Source: Exophiala sp. HKRS030
Lineage: Eukaryota; Ascomycota; Eurotiomycetes; Chaetothyriales; Herpotrichiellaceae
Assembly (NCBI GenBank): GCA_023897205.1
Contig: JAHWDD010000001.1
Location: 7,254,001 to 7,318,000 of the forward strand
Length of the DNA: 64,000 bases
Direction of reading: 5' to 3'
A program made the position numbers and the translations under genes. Below, piece after piece: positions 10,360 to 21,472 of the stretch. The notes under the pieces are model-generated. The model did no database searches. It worked only from the letters and a program-made list of their open reading frames with translations, and had not been told where the DNA came from. How positions within the stretch are numbered: position 1 is the first letter of the stretch; each line of letters starts with the position of its first letter.

Positions 10360-12042
10360 GATTGAATTGTGTTTGGCTGCGGATTTTGTTGAATAGGGAA
10401 AAGTCGAATGTTTGAGGATTGAGGATGTATGATTGAGAAGAGGCAGAACAAGACAAATTGAGTTGTGTTGACAGTCTTTTATTGCAGAAGGTGATGGGCG
10501 ATGGGATGGAGTGACGGAAAATGCAGTGTCGATCGAGGAAAGATGGTGAGGCAAACCCTACGTCACCCCCACCTCGGGTAGCTAAGTTCCAGGTAGTTAA
10601 CTAACTAGTAACTACTTGACTTGCGTTCCAGGCACCTACCAGGTCAGTCCAGGAGCACCCCTCACTCCATTCCCACCTGGATCCCCCCCTTTAGCTCACA
10701 CTTGGTGCCACTTATTGTATCCCTTCCGCCTATCAATGCCTGTAGCCGTGGTCGAGATTTCATTGCTGCCTGCACCGCCACAAGCCACTTCAGCCAACAG
10801 ATACCATGACTTTCCATCTCCTGCAACCAGCCACACTCTTCAACGTCACCGTCATACCAAGACATTTTGGTGAGCCACTGTCCACAACCAACACGCCACG
10901 CGCCACGAACCACGAACCACGAACCACGAACCACGCTGGCCTTGGTCGCTTGTTTTTATCTTCCACGCCCATGTTCACCACGCAAGCTGAACCGGAAATT
11001 TCTCGCGGGTTCAACACGTTCACATGTGATGGCCCAATATCCACGACAAACCGCCAATTGATTTGTTACCCCGAGAGTCTTGCTCCGGTTACTCAGTATT
11101 TCGGCGTTGAAGACTTGACACCTAACAACCATCGCCAGCTACCCTCAAAAACTGGGAAGTGAGAATGAAGGAATTCGACTTGAAGTTTCCTTTCGGCAAG
11201 GCCACCAGAAATTGTGCCAAACATCAGTCAAGATGACTCGGCAAAATGTCAGTTTATGGTCGTTATCTTCGATTGATCCAAGGATATGGCCATGATAATA
11301 GCCAACGTCAGCCACGTGACGATGCTCACGGAGACCCTCCCTCACGTGATCACCACCCTTACCGAATTGCAGAAATGCAGCAAGAATTCAACCTCACCTG
11401 TCCAGAACAGGTTTTGGAATCATTGGGGGTCTTACTACCTACTGGCGTTCTTGTTAGGTGCTACTCCGGGTTGCTTACAGATTCACATCTGAATTTCTAG
11501 GTATACGTGGTCTGGCTGCATCCCTTGTCATGCTTATACCCCAGATCCACCCACAAACAAGCATCATCAAGCTCATCTTCCATCAGAACTAATCCCTGTA
11601 GCGCCACGGAGATCCGGCACGGCCAAACCTTTTTTCGCCCTTCAAGGTCCTGTTTCTTCCCTTCTCTTTCGTCAAGCCGCAACAGTCCTATCGGCGGCAG
11701 CTTATTCTGCCCTTCCTGTACGAAGATTCTGCTAGCCCCACGTCTGGATAGCAGAGCCGTAAAGGGCAATGATGATCGTCTCCGTTCACAACCGTCAGCT
11801 GCTCAAAAAATCATGTCGCTCGCACCTCTGAACGTGATCTTCTACGCTTCTACTCTTTTACAAGACTCGCGTTCTTAGCTTCCCCAAATGTGAGCCCCTA
11901 ACGCTTGAATCGCAGATTTTTCCCTCCCCATCTCCATCGTCTTATTTCTGTCTTCTATCTGTGAAGGCCAACTCCACTCGTCTTGGTGAATTGTCAGTTC
12001 CATTCAAAGGTGGGCCGGAAGCAGCACCTAGCGTGACCAACC
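10360..12042. other. Divergent intergenic region (Vip1-like / permease promoters)
   Basis: Divergent promoter space between the minus-strand RRM gene and the plus-strand permease. It contains a short tandem repeat at 10905-10932. Several unrelated short frames overlap one another and none is supported. Pyrimidine-rich sequence around 11900-11960 is probably the permease leader. Confidence 0.45.
10905..10932 (+). repeat. Tandem repeat acgaacc x4
   Basis: Four perfect 7-bp copies of acgaacc in tandem, followed by a partial copy. Simple slippage-type repeat in intergenic DNA. Confidence 0.85.
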
Positions 12043-13937
12043 ATGCCTCACATAACCTCTGCCGACAGCGACACCAACACTCTTGCACTACTTGGGAAGA
12101 AACAAGTCCTCAAGCGTCGATTCGGATTCTGGTCACTCTTCGGTTTCGCCGTCTGTGAACTAATTACATGGGAAACCGTACTGGCGTTGTTTAGTCAAGG
12201 ATTTGATAATGGAGGGCCTGCCGGCCTAGTGTATGGTTTCATCATCGCATGGTCTTCCACCTTCTCTGTCTACACGGTCATCTCGGAACTGGCATCATTA
12301 GCCCCCATAGCTGGAGGACAATACTATTGGGTTTATATGCTCGCTCCTCCACGATACAAGGTCTTTTGCAGTTATATTGTCGGCTGGTTAACCTCATTGG
12401 CTTGGATTGCTACCGTTGCAACCGAGACCATCTTCGCCGGTACTATTTTACAGGGCTTGATCATCCTTGATTCCCCAGGTTACAGTCCTGAACGTTGGCA
12501 TGGAACTCTGTTGGCCTACTTGGTGATAGTGGTTGCCATTTTTATCAACGTCATCATCCCTGGAGCGCTTCCAAGATTCGAGATTTTCATAATTGTCTTC
12601 CATATCGCAGGTTTCATTGCTATCGTCTCGATATTGTGGGTTTATGCACCACATAATACTGCTCACTTTGTTTTCACTACGAGCTTGAACGAAGGAGGAT
12701 GGCCGACACAGGGCCTTTCGTATTGTGTGGGATTCCTGGGAAATGTTGCTACGTAAGTTGAATCTCCATTCCCTTGATAACAGCACATCTTCCTTTGGCC
12801 ATTCCCCCAAAGCGCGCATCACTTTCTAGAGAATCGACTCAACTAACGATGCTCCATTCTAGTTTTGTCGGTGCTGACGCATCAGTTCACATGGCCGAAG
12901 AGACAGAACACGCCGCGTTGAATATCCCTCGAGCCATTCTCAGCAGTATGTTGATCAACGGAATGGTCGGGTTTGTCATGATGTTGACCATACTCTTTTG
13001 CTTGGGTGATGTGGACTCGGTTCTCGAGACTGCCACAGGCTACCCCTTTATTCAGATCTTCTACAGTAAGCAATGAGATGACAATATGGTTCCCTGGAAC
13101 TTTGCTGTGAGCTTGCTAACGGTATCTGTCTTAGATTCAGTAAAATCTCATGCCGGTGCGACGGTCATGGGCGCTGTCGTGCTCGCCTTGACCTGGGCAT
13201 GTGCTACGGGAATAATTACTACTGCATCACGTATGACATGGTCATTTGCACGAGACAAAGGAACTCCGTTCTCTCGAATCATAAGTCGAGTCTCACATCG
13301 ACGCAAGATCCCCATTGTCGGCGTTTTGGTCGTCACCGTGCTCGCGGCCCTATTGATTCTAATTTACATCGGCTCTTCAACCGCCTTTAACGATGTCATA
13401 TCCTTGACTATCACTGGTTTTTATTGCTCATACTTCTTACCCTGTGCCTTCTTGCTCTACCATCGCATCAAAGGCCAAATCGCACCTCACAAGCAAGACA
13501 CTCCAGGTATAGCGATTGGTGAAGAGGAAGCAGCACCGATCAACAGATCCCCAATTCTTGATACAACTTCGAAACCCGGGAGAAAATCAGACGATGATCC
13601 AACACACGGTCTTCCACCGAGATCCAATCCTCGCCGTCAATCGTTGAGCGTCGAACCAAACCTTGCCTGGGGGCCTTTCCATGTTCCAGGCATCTGGGGC
13701 ACATTGAACAATGCATATGCCTGCACATACATGATCTTTGTCATCTTTTGGTCTGTTTGGCCACCTGCGACGCCTGTCACGGCAGAGACGATGAATTATT
13801 CCATAGTTGTGACAAGCGGTGTGATCATTTTGAGTATTGTCTGGTATTACATCCGTGGGCGGAAGGAGTATACTGGACCATTGATCGACGATGAGATTGC
13901 TGCTCTGATTGGAATTCGCTCTGAAGCACTTGCATGA
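12043..13937 (+). CDS. APC-family amino acid/choline/GABA permease
   Basis: Exons are 12043-12752, 12863-13065 and 13135-13937, with introns GTAAGT...CTAG and GTAAGC...TTAG. The total is 1716 nt, 571 aa. The protein has about twelve hydrophobic helices. The first opens with FGFWSLFGFAVCELITWET. The GG-x-YYWVYMLAP segment before helix 3 and the NIPRAI segment after helix 6 are typical of the fungal amino acid/choline transporter branch of the APC superfamily (Hnm1, Uga4 and Bio5-like proteins). A long hydrophilic loop with Ser/Arg/Pro-rich sequence lies between the last two pairs of helices. Plasma-membrane uptake of choline, GABA or a related amine is inferred from the family; the substrate cannot be read from sequence. 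The stop is 112 bp from that of the convergent ALG10 gene. Confidence 0.9.
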
Positions 13938-14048
13938 CTGTTTGGATGTCAAGTGTAGTTCTAGAATTCCTGGGATTGAATGTTGTGTTGACTACCCTAT
14001 CCACCACAAGAGGACGAGATTCTTCGCCGCATATATCCACGGTTTGGA

Positions 14049-15890
14049 TCACCACATGAACCTCTGGACCTGCCCAGGCTCTTGCGGCCACTCGAAGCCC
14101 TTGTACAGGAAAACATACCCGGTCACTGCGTTGATCAACAAATACCATGCAAGCTCCAAGTACGGCGAAGCAACGGCCAGCTGTCTCAGCGCTTTAGACA
14201 AGAGGCTCGTCTCAGGAGCATCCTTGACCTTTCCATTATCATCCAGTTCTTCAATCTTCCTTTGCGCTGCAGACTTTGGCACATATTCCGGCACGGACAA
14301 TCGCCACAGAAGCCATGGCACAATGAAATATCTAGGCTCAACCAGTGGTGCTGTAGACAGAGACAAAGTGGTAGCGACCAGCCACACGAGCGTGGTACTC
14401 ACACTGGCCGTATCGATGCGGTGCAGAATTCGAATAGTCTTCTTGCTAGGTTCGGGCTCGGGAGCACCACCCAGCGCGGTGATGACAAGCCATCCACACA
14501 CCACATAGATAGGCACGGCGGCATATTTGATCGTCCAGTGCGAGCGAAGAATACGGAAGACATAGAACGTGTAATGTCGATTGTCGGCGAGAGTGAATGG
14601 ATGAACAATAGTGTTGAAATGAACAACCAGTAATCCAAGCAGAGTGAATCCCGCAATTGTCGTAGCTCGCGGCACCCGACGTCGAAGACTGCGTAGATCA
14701 GTGAACAACGGTAGTACAACGGGCCAAGAGAAGAAGACGATCAGCGGCCAGATATACAGCATTTGCGCCAGATGGATGGTCGCGACATGGTTGCTCTTGT
14801 CTCCCAAGACGACGCCGCCGTTCCAGAAGACGAACGCGCCGAACAATCCCAAAAGAGAGAGATGCGGCCACAGATCCAAAAGCAGCTGCGGTACGGCGCT
14901 CAAGGCACATCGAATGAGCGACACACTCGTAGTGACGAAATCTGTAAAGATCACAAGAATCCAAAGGTCAGCCCATTTCACGACAAGATCCTCCCTAGAT
15001 AGAGATAGCAAAGAAGAAACACATGAGAAATGCAACCTTACCTTGAAGCGACGCCTGCGCAATCGGCGGATCATGAACCTGATCGACACCCACCGTCTCC
15101 TTGACCGTCTCCACAACCTGCAACCCAGCCAAATACACAGCGACCCAGAAGACATTGGTCTGCCTGGCCGCCAACGCCACCACACCAAGCAAGACATGCA
15201 GAACCTGCCAACCCGTTTTCCTCGACCACAACCCACTCCTAACCACGCCACGCATGCCCGCAGGCACACCAACACCAACACCAACAGCGGGATTGACACT
15301 CCCGCCCGCCGTCGTCCAAGCAATCTGCGCGACAAGCACAGCAACGACGCTGAACAAATCAGTATAAAACAAGCCCGAGAAGAAAAACAACAACGGGAAA
15401 AACAAAATGCTAAACTCCCGCTGCAGAACTCTGTCGGCTTGCACGCTGCGCTTGCCCACGGCGGCCAGGACGTAGAGCGTAACCAGCAGCAGATACCACA
15501 GGATGGCGTTGATGTAGCGCCACTCGTTGGGCGTCGTGCGCAGGTCCATCGTCGGGTCCATGTAGTTCCGGAACGTGTTGATGTAGTGCGCGAAGATGTA
15601 CAGGCCCGGTGGCGTGGTGAGTTTCGCGTCCCATGGTGTGCTTGTCCAGCGGTTGAGAATGGTGGAGATGGTCGTGGTCGTGGTCGTGGTGTTGAGGTTG
15701 GTGGTTGTGTTGGTGAATGTGGTGTTGGGGAAGAAGTAGTATGCTTGTGACTGGGGATGTGGAAGACCTCGTCTAGATAGGGTGCTGGGACAAGCTTGTT
15801 GATTGATGTGCGCCAGTGGTTGTGGATGAGGTTGATCATCAACAGTAGGATGACGCGTTGGAATTCGGGTGTCAGGAAGTAGCCGAACAT
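14049..15890 (-). CDS. ALG10: Dolichyl-P-glucose alpha-1,2-glucosyltransferase, frameshifted near the start
   Basis: ALG10/Die2 adds the third, terminal alpha-1,2-glucose to the dolichol-linked oligosaccharide in the ER lumen before transfer to protein. Evidence: the APYLDEVFHIPQ motif near the N-terminus, then a WDAKLTTPPGLY segment, many hydrophobic helices, a VALAARQTNVFW segment, and C-terminal HYTFYVFRIL and PLVEPRYFIVPWLL, all family hallmarks. Exons are 15890-15042 and 14941-14049, with intron GTAAGG...ACAG. After FHIP the frame slips by one base. Adding a C to the four-C run (gggg on plus, 15753-15756) gives 1743 nt and 580 aa. Without it the first exon reads through a meaningless Thr/Ser/Arg-rich frame. 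The family assignment is firm. The break is at about residue 46, so an annotator may wrongly start downstream. Confidence 0.9.
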   Translation of the reverse strand: MFGYFLTPEFQRVILLLMINLIHNHWRTSINKLVPAPYLDEVFHIPSHKHTTSSPTPHSPTQPPTSTPRPRPRPSPPFSTAGQAHHGTRNSPRHRACTSSRTTSTRSGTTWTRRWTCARRPTSGATSTPSCGICCWLRSTSWPPWASAACKPTEFCSGSLAFCFSRCCFSSRACFILICSASLLCLSRRLLGRRRAGVSIPLLVLVLVCLRACVAWLGVGCGRGKRVGRFCMSCLVWWRWRPGRPMSSGSLCIWLGCRLWRRSRRRWVSIRFMIRRLRRRRFKVRLHFSCVSSLLSLSREDLVVKWADLWILVIFTDFVTTSVSLIRCALSAVPQLLLDLWPHLSLLGLFGAFVFWNGGVVLGDKSNHVATIHLAQMLYIWPLIVFFSWPVVLPLFTDLRSLRRRVPRATTIAGFTLLGLLVVHFNTIVHPFTLADNRHYTFYVFRILRSHWTIKYAAVPIYVVCGWLVITALGGAPEPEPSKKTIRILHRIDTASVSTTLVWLVATTLSLSTAPLVEPRYFIVPWLLWRLSVPEYVPKSAAQRKIEELDDNGKVKDAPETSLLSKALRQLAVASPYLELAWYLLINAVTGYVFLYKGFEWPQEPGQVQRFMW

Positions 15891-16774
15891 TTTGGCTATT
15901 CGTCGTCCTCGATGTTGTCGCAGCGGTGAGGATTCTTCAGCTATTTGAGTCGATTGGTTCGTGTGTATGTACTCAGCATGGATACAGCATTCAGTGAATA
16001 TACTTAGTCGGCTATTTGCTGTCGGCGGTCTTCAAATCGACCATCACCTCGGAGCCTTGTCGTTCGAGATGCCACATGAAAAAAAGGGGCGGGATTCTTT
16101 GTCTCAGGCTTGGCTACAGTGGATTCAGCCCAAATTCCTGCTGCCGCTTTATCTATCAAGTCGTGAACTGGCCTGGACCACTAACGCATAACAGAGAGAT
16201 CGTTTAGAAGTGATCAAACCCCTCGAAGGTTTTCAACGAGTCATCTTCCTGCAAGCTCCTCTCACACTCATTATTTGATGAGGCCAACAAAACTATACAT
16301 ATTTACACACAAAAATGCTGCCATGTCCATTGGCAAACACGGACTCGATATGATAGGCGAGACCAGTGCTTGAAATCGGGTCCTCGAGTCCGGTCTACGG
16401 AGTAGGTCCTCCGGAGTTCCATGGACGGAGGGTGAATTCTCACAACAAGAACAGCGCTAAACATTGAAAGCGGATGTCATGGAATAAAATTCCATCAATT
16501 GCCCTTGCTGGCAGTGAGAATGCTGCTTCCAGCATCTCCTCCGAACTGCTATCTGTCCTAGATATTTGTAAGATGGTATATGAACGCCTAACCGAAGGAC
16601 TGTTATCGCCGACACCTCAAATGTGTGCTGAGCGATGCTCCATTTTCCAACGAGGGATACCCAACTGAGGGATCTCTTCTCGACCCAACCCAAACCAAAG
16701 AAACGCATGCTAAACAGTCAACAACAATGTAAAGCTTGTTCCCTTCTTTCCGAAAACTCCGAGACAAAAGGTGT
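15891..16774. other. Intergenic, nothing recognised
   Basis: Upstream of ALG10 and downstream of the 17440 gene. No supported reading frame or RNA gene. Confidence 0.4.
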
Positions 16775-17440
16775 TCAAAAAGAAATGGCATTCAACCGAC
16801 TCTGAATCGACCTTCCCGAATCCAGACGCTTGACCTGTCCCCTTTCCCTTCTCGACTCGCATTCGGTGCACGCACAAGAATCATTGGCTTCGTCGTCACA
16901 AGGCTCGTCAAGTGATTCTAGCGACTCCATTCGAAAGAACCGCTCTTGTCGTCTCTGTTTGATCCGCTGCAGGTTTCGCCCAATGTCGACTGTCACATCT
17001 GTCTGAATGCGCTGGCGTGATGGCCAGTGGAGTTGTGATTGTGATGCTGACGATGGTGATGACGTGGATCGTGGTGATGATAATGGTGATTGCGAGTTTG
17101 ACTGTGGTAGTTCTGATGTGGAGATCTTCCCTGTTGACGGCTGTGGTGCGGTATCTCGGCTGCGTACTTCAGAGAGTGACGATGAGCTTCCGCAGGGCTT
17201 GGTGGGTCGATCGCCGTTTGATTCCTCTCTCTCGGACTCGGTCAGGTGTAGCTCTTCGCAGGCGTCTTCGTCAAGGTTGTTGAGGCCGAATTCGTCTGAA
17301 CAGATTTCACGCTTCGAGGGAAAGAGATATGCGTTGTCAAGTTCTTCGGCCCACTCGTTAGATTTACTCGCCCAGAATGATGGGTCTGACATTGACCATG
17401 TCCAATGGTGTTCTGTGATGTAGCCTGTAGGGAGATGCAT
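16775..17440 (-). CDS. Hypothetical Ser-rich protein, 221 aa
   Basis: A single uninterrupted frame on the minus strand from the ATG at 17440. The N-terminal third is acidic with several Trp (HHWTWS, SFWASKSNEWAEELD). The middle is a Ser/Pro/Gln-rich low-complexity stretch. The C-terminal third is basic and helical (IGRNLQRIKQRRQERFFRMESLESL), followed by a small C-x-C-x2-C cluster (CACTEC) and an Arg-rich end. No known domain recognised. The antisense plus-strand frames across the Ser-rich part are mirror images of its codon bias. A nuclear or regulatory role would be a guess. Confidence 0.5.
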   Translation of the reverse strand: MHLPTGYITEHHWTWSMSDPSFWASKSNEWAEELDNAYLFPSKREICSDEFGLNNLDEDACEELHLTESEREESNGDRPTKPCGSSSSLSEVRSRDTAPQPSTGKISTSELPQSNSQSPLSSPRSTSSPSSASQSQLHWPSRQRIQTDVTVDIGRNLQRIKQRRQERFFRMESLESLDEPCDDEANDSCACTECESRRERGQVKRLDSGRSIQSRLNAISF

Positions 17441-19386
17441 TTCGATCGTCTCGTTGACAATGTTTTGAAAGCTATGATGGAATCGGTTTTTCGGGTTGGG
17501 TCGAGTCTTGGTTTGTTGATGTGGATTGGAGTGATTATGTTAAAGGATGGTGTTGACGGTGTAGTCTGCTGGATGAGGAGCATCAACATCGATGTAAAGC
17601 AAACTTCGAATAAATATAAGAACTCTCACCATGAAGCATCAAAGTCAAATATCGAAATTCTTGACGAGAAGAACTAGACTTACGCAGCCTCCACCAGCTT
17701 TGCAAAGCTGCAACCCAGTCGCAACGAGCACCAACAGTGAAGCCTTGACTGGGTCACAATGGATATGAGGTAAGATACCCCCTACCCCACAGCGCACACA
17801 AAGGAACCAGAAGACACAAGGAACAACGGGATGGCAAAAAAATTGCTCAACAAGGCTTGGCCTTTTTGGAATTGGATTTCGTTGGTGCAGCTTCAGGTTC
17901 AAGGTGCTGTGTTACTAAGGTTAAATGATCAAGAGGGAATCAGGATAGATGAAGTTTTAGAGTTTCTGAGCCTTTGTCACCCTTAAGCCCCCTAATGATG
18001 CCAGCGTAGGGCGGGGGTTGTTGATAGCGCTAAAGGACCGGTCTACGGCACGTCTGGGCCTACCTGAGCATGTGCTTCAAGACGAAAAGTATGCAGGGAC
18101 TTTTTAGGCGACAGGGTGTTCATCGTTCGAGAACGCTGATGGAAGATAGAGAGTTGCCTTGGTGAGTCGCCTGATGAGCACACTTTCTTACGGCATCGAC
18201 GAGCGTGCGTGCGACCTTGCGAAAGATGGAAGGGGTAGAACGGTGATGGAAGCCCTGGGTAAGGAGGATCTTTGGCCAACTTCGAGAGCGATCGTCGTCT
18301 TCCTCAGCAGTCTGGCCAAAGACGGATAGATGCGGTTGTGGCATATGTGACCCTTACGAGAGCCCCAGGAGATGCGTGGAGCGTGGTACTGTGTCACAAA
18401 CTCACAGGGTGGAATTCTGAATGAGACGCCTGCCTGATGCAGCAATGGGCGAAGTCTACCAGTTTCGAGCTTCGAGACACAATCGGAAAGAATATGGACG
18501 ATCGAAGATCGACAACTGTCTGGGAAGGACACAAACGAGGTGTAGGGCCCAGTTGGAAGGTTGATCCTACCAACCAAAGGACATCTATGCCCCAACAAAC
18601 AGTGGGAAAGGTCTTCATAGGACTACACTTCTGCACATCTGGTAACAGAAAGATGAAAGGTGGATTTGACATTGGACCCATGTACAGTCAGATGTACAGT
18701 CATCCTGGTGTGCTCAGGCCGGAAAGGGTAAGTGGCTTCTTTGCAAGTTCTACCCGCTGGGCCACGTTGATCGGGAAAAGAGCTTGTTTCTCGGATAGAG
18801 CACCGCTGGTCTCTGGAATCATGGACTGCCCAAGCGGTGCAGATCGATGAACATTCAAATCGTTAGCCTCGCATATTGGTGCCGAGTTCGATTTGTGCGA
18901 TGTGGAGATGTCATGATGTTCGCATTGAGGAGACACATTTTAACCTCTGCCGTTAGGAAAGAATTCAATGACAGGGAACGACGGCATTTCTATCCACTGT
19001 GCTTCTGTAGCCCGGCCATGAGCTGAATGCCTCAAAAGAGAACGACGGCCACGATGATGAAGGGTGGCACTTTATACGAAGATGATAATGATCAACGAAG
19101 CCCATAGGCTTGAATTGAATGAGCTATGTCAACACTCCTATCTTCGGGCATATACTGCCGGTTGTAGTTCCATACAAAAAGAACAAAGTCAGGGTATATA
19201 GCGTAGAGTTTCTTCAATATTAACGCCTCACACCAGCCACAAGATGTAAATAAAAAGTCATGATGTTCACGGAATGTCGTGCGGGAAATCGTGCTGAGAG
19301 AAATCAATTCCGTATCCGAACCCAAGAAATAAACAGACCGCTAATTCAATACTATCAGAATTCCTAAGTCCCAAGAGGTGAGGTCA
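17441..19386. other. Intergenic, 1.9 kb, no supported gene
   Basis: Overlapping frames on both strands around 18190-18850 have no motif and near-random composition. Around 17650-17900 one minus-strand stretch encodes Lys/Pro/Cys-containing peptides but lacks a start and consistent splice sites. I do not call a gene here. Confidence 0.35.
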
Positions 19387-20043
19387 TCAATGGCATTTCT
19401 CCGCGTAACTCTTGCACAGTGAACAGACCACAGATGACTCGCCGCCGTGAGAGAATTGATAAGAAGACTTCATTTGAGCATTGGCAGCGAGTTGTGCCTT
19501 GAGTTGTATCACTTCGGCCTGTAACCGTTGGATCTCGTCTTTGCGCTTCTGTCGGAACGTCAATTGAGCTTTTCGATTTTGCTCTCGTCGTTTTTGATGT
19601 CGTGAGATCTGACTTTGTTCTCCCATTTGCGGTTCAGGTGATGGAGACGAGGAGACAGTAAACGCAGAGGAAGATGTCGAAGCATCAGACTCTGGGTAGA
19701 TCCACGAAGACATGGGTTCGAATGTCTTTTTATGCTCAAATCCCCTTGGCGCCTGCGAAGTATAGGTGTATGCAGATTGGAGATCTGAGAATGCGTAAGG
19801 CCCAGTTAGTGATTGGTAGTATTCGTTGTCGTTGAAGAAGAGAGATGTGTCTAATGCAGGGTCTCGTGATGATGTATGGAGGGAGCCAAGATTGTTGTCA
19901 ATCATTGGCAGTTGGGAGACGGAAGGCTGACTGGTGATGTGGTTTTGAGATACAGCGAGTGGGCCGACATGAACTTCCTCGGCTCCGTATGAGGCGCAAT
20001 CCCAGAAGGCCCAGTTTGTATTTTCTTGGCCGGTAATTGACAT
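19387..20043 (-). CDS. bZIP transcription factor, 218 aa
   Basis: Single exon. Residues 149-168 are a fungal bZIP basic region (KRREQNRKAQLTFRQKRK) carrying the N-x7-R core (N156, R164) that contacts DNA. It is followed by a short leucine zipper with heptad positions L174, L181 and N188. The NxxAQxxFR type is that of Yap/Pap1-like factors, which have Q and F where Gcn4-type factors have other residues. The N-terminal 145 residues are Ser/Thr/Tyr-rich and probably an activation region. The last 14 residues hold three Cys (CSLCKSYAEKC), weakly like the C-terminal Cys-rich domain through which Yap1 senses oxidants. A stress or metal-response role is inferred from family only. The zipper is short for a stable dimer. 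Confidence 0.85.
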   Translation of the reverse strand: MSITGQENTNWAFWDCASYGAEEVHVGPLAVSQNHITSQPSVSQLPMIDNNLGSLHTSSRDPALDTSLFFNDNEYYQSLTGPYAFSDLQSAYTYTSQAPRGFEHKKTFEPMSSWIYPESDASTSSSAFTVSSSPSPEPQMGEQSQISRHQKRREQNRKAQLTFRQKRKDEIQRLQAEVIQLKAQLAANAQMKSSYQFSHGGESSVVCSLCKSYAEKCH

Positions 20044-21472
20044 TGTGATGTGGATATCGTTTCAAGAGTTGGTAGAGATGTTGTTAGGGGGACTTTTGCT
20101 TGCTGCCTTAACCTAACTGTCTGCTTGTCACAGTCCGAGGAAAAAGAATTTTATGCTGCTGATATATTAACGATCTGAGTGTAAGGCAAATGATGTTGAA
20201 CATTTCAAAGCAAGTGAGAATTTTCAATCTGTTCCGCAACAACGCAATGGAGGCTCGCCAGCAGTCGACGATACCTGGTGGGGGCACAGCCTTGTCTGGA
20301 GAAAATATGCAGGAACATGTCATGGACTAAGCCTCTTGGGTGAATAGTCGATGAACAACACTCGAAATTCGTATGGAGTGGCATCCGTAGGCTGAAGCAC
20401 TTCCGTCACAAAAGGTCAAAAGAACTTCGGGAAAACCCCCTCCTCCTACCTTGACCAGCCAGAATTTGAGATTTCTAGCCGCCTAAAGTTAGCGACGCAC
20501 TCCCGGCACCGGGCACCCAAATTGATAGGTTTGAGGCGGGGTTGGTAGGGACTAGTTAGGGAGGTACGGTGTTGACGTCTCCTGGGCTTCCGGCTAACGA
20601 GATAGGGTAGAGGGTTTTTGATCCTCTGGGTTGCTCAATGACCCTATGGCCTAAGAACACCTTTCTGGCTTCTATGGGATCATGTCCACAAACCATGCAA
20701 CCGTACCAATATCTGCAAAAGTGCCTCAACACTTGATGTATGAGTGATTTAGTCATTTGTTCCAAAGACTTGTGGAATTGTTCTTTTGACTGTGCTGAGC
20801 TTCAATCATGTCACTTCGCAAATGCTCACCTTTCTACCTTGGGGCAGTTTTTGGTCGATGATTGAGCTTGTCATCAGAGGAGACGTTATTTGTATGTCAC
20901 GTGTAGTTTTCCTAAGTTGGTCCATGGTTAAGGTTGGAGACATGGCCGCAGAGGAACATGATAAGATGGTTCGGGCATTTTTCTGTCAAATGAAGGGGAA
21001 GTGAGTTGAGTTATACTCGCTGAGGTGGATGGCGGTGGACAGGCACACCGTAGCCTTCGGTGGTGGTGGTGGTGGTATGGTATTAATAACTAATTAAAAA
21101 GTTGGTGGTTGTGGGTGGTGTGATGCCTCGTCGGATTAACTTGGTTCCATGTGGCCGAATCAAGCTCCTCCATTCGATTCCTCCAAACTTTACCTTTTCT
21201 GCGTCCCGAACGAATTTCTTCAAACGTCGAGTTCGTCACCACTGCATGCTATCCTCTGTCTGCACCAATGCAGCGCGTGCAGAGTCTTGGATTGTCCCTT
21301 CTTCTTGTACAATATCACAAACCCAATTAGCATGGTCTTCCTGTAACAATCTCTGAGGCCTTAATAACCACTCCTTTTGGTTTCTCCGTCCATCCTAAAC
21401 CTCCGTGGCATACACATCAACTTTTGAGCTTCATCATACAACCTTCCATAGCAACACAACCCAATCCCGACA
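20044..21472. other. Divergent intergenic region
   Basis: Promoter space between the bZIP gene (minus) and the COX14-type gene (plus). A gtg/ggt microsatellite lies around 21058-21076. No gene supported. Confidence 0.4.

Noticed and set aside
17650..17900. Possible COX17-like or second metallothionein gene on the minus strand (Lys-Pro-Cys rich pieces)
   Set aside because: No Met start, no consistent splice sites, and the Cys-containing pieces are in different frames with stops between them.
18188..18850. Overlapping open frames on both strands of more than 130 codons
   Set aside because: No domain, no codon bias difference and no splice support; typical chance frames in GC-balanced intergenic DNA.
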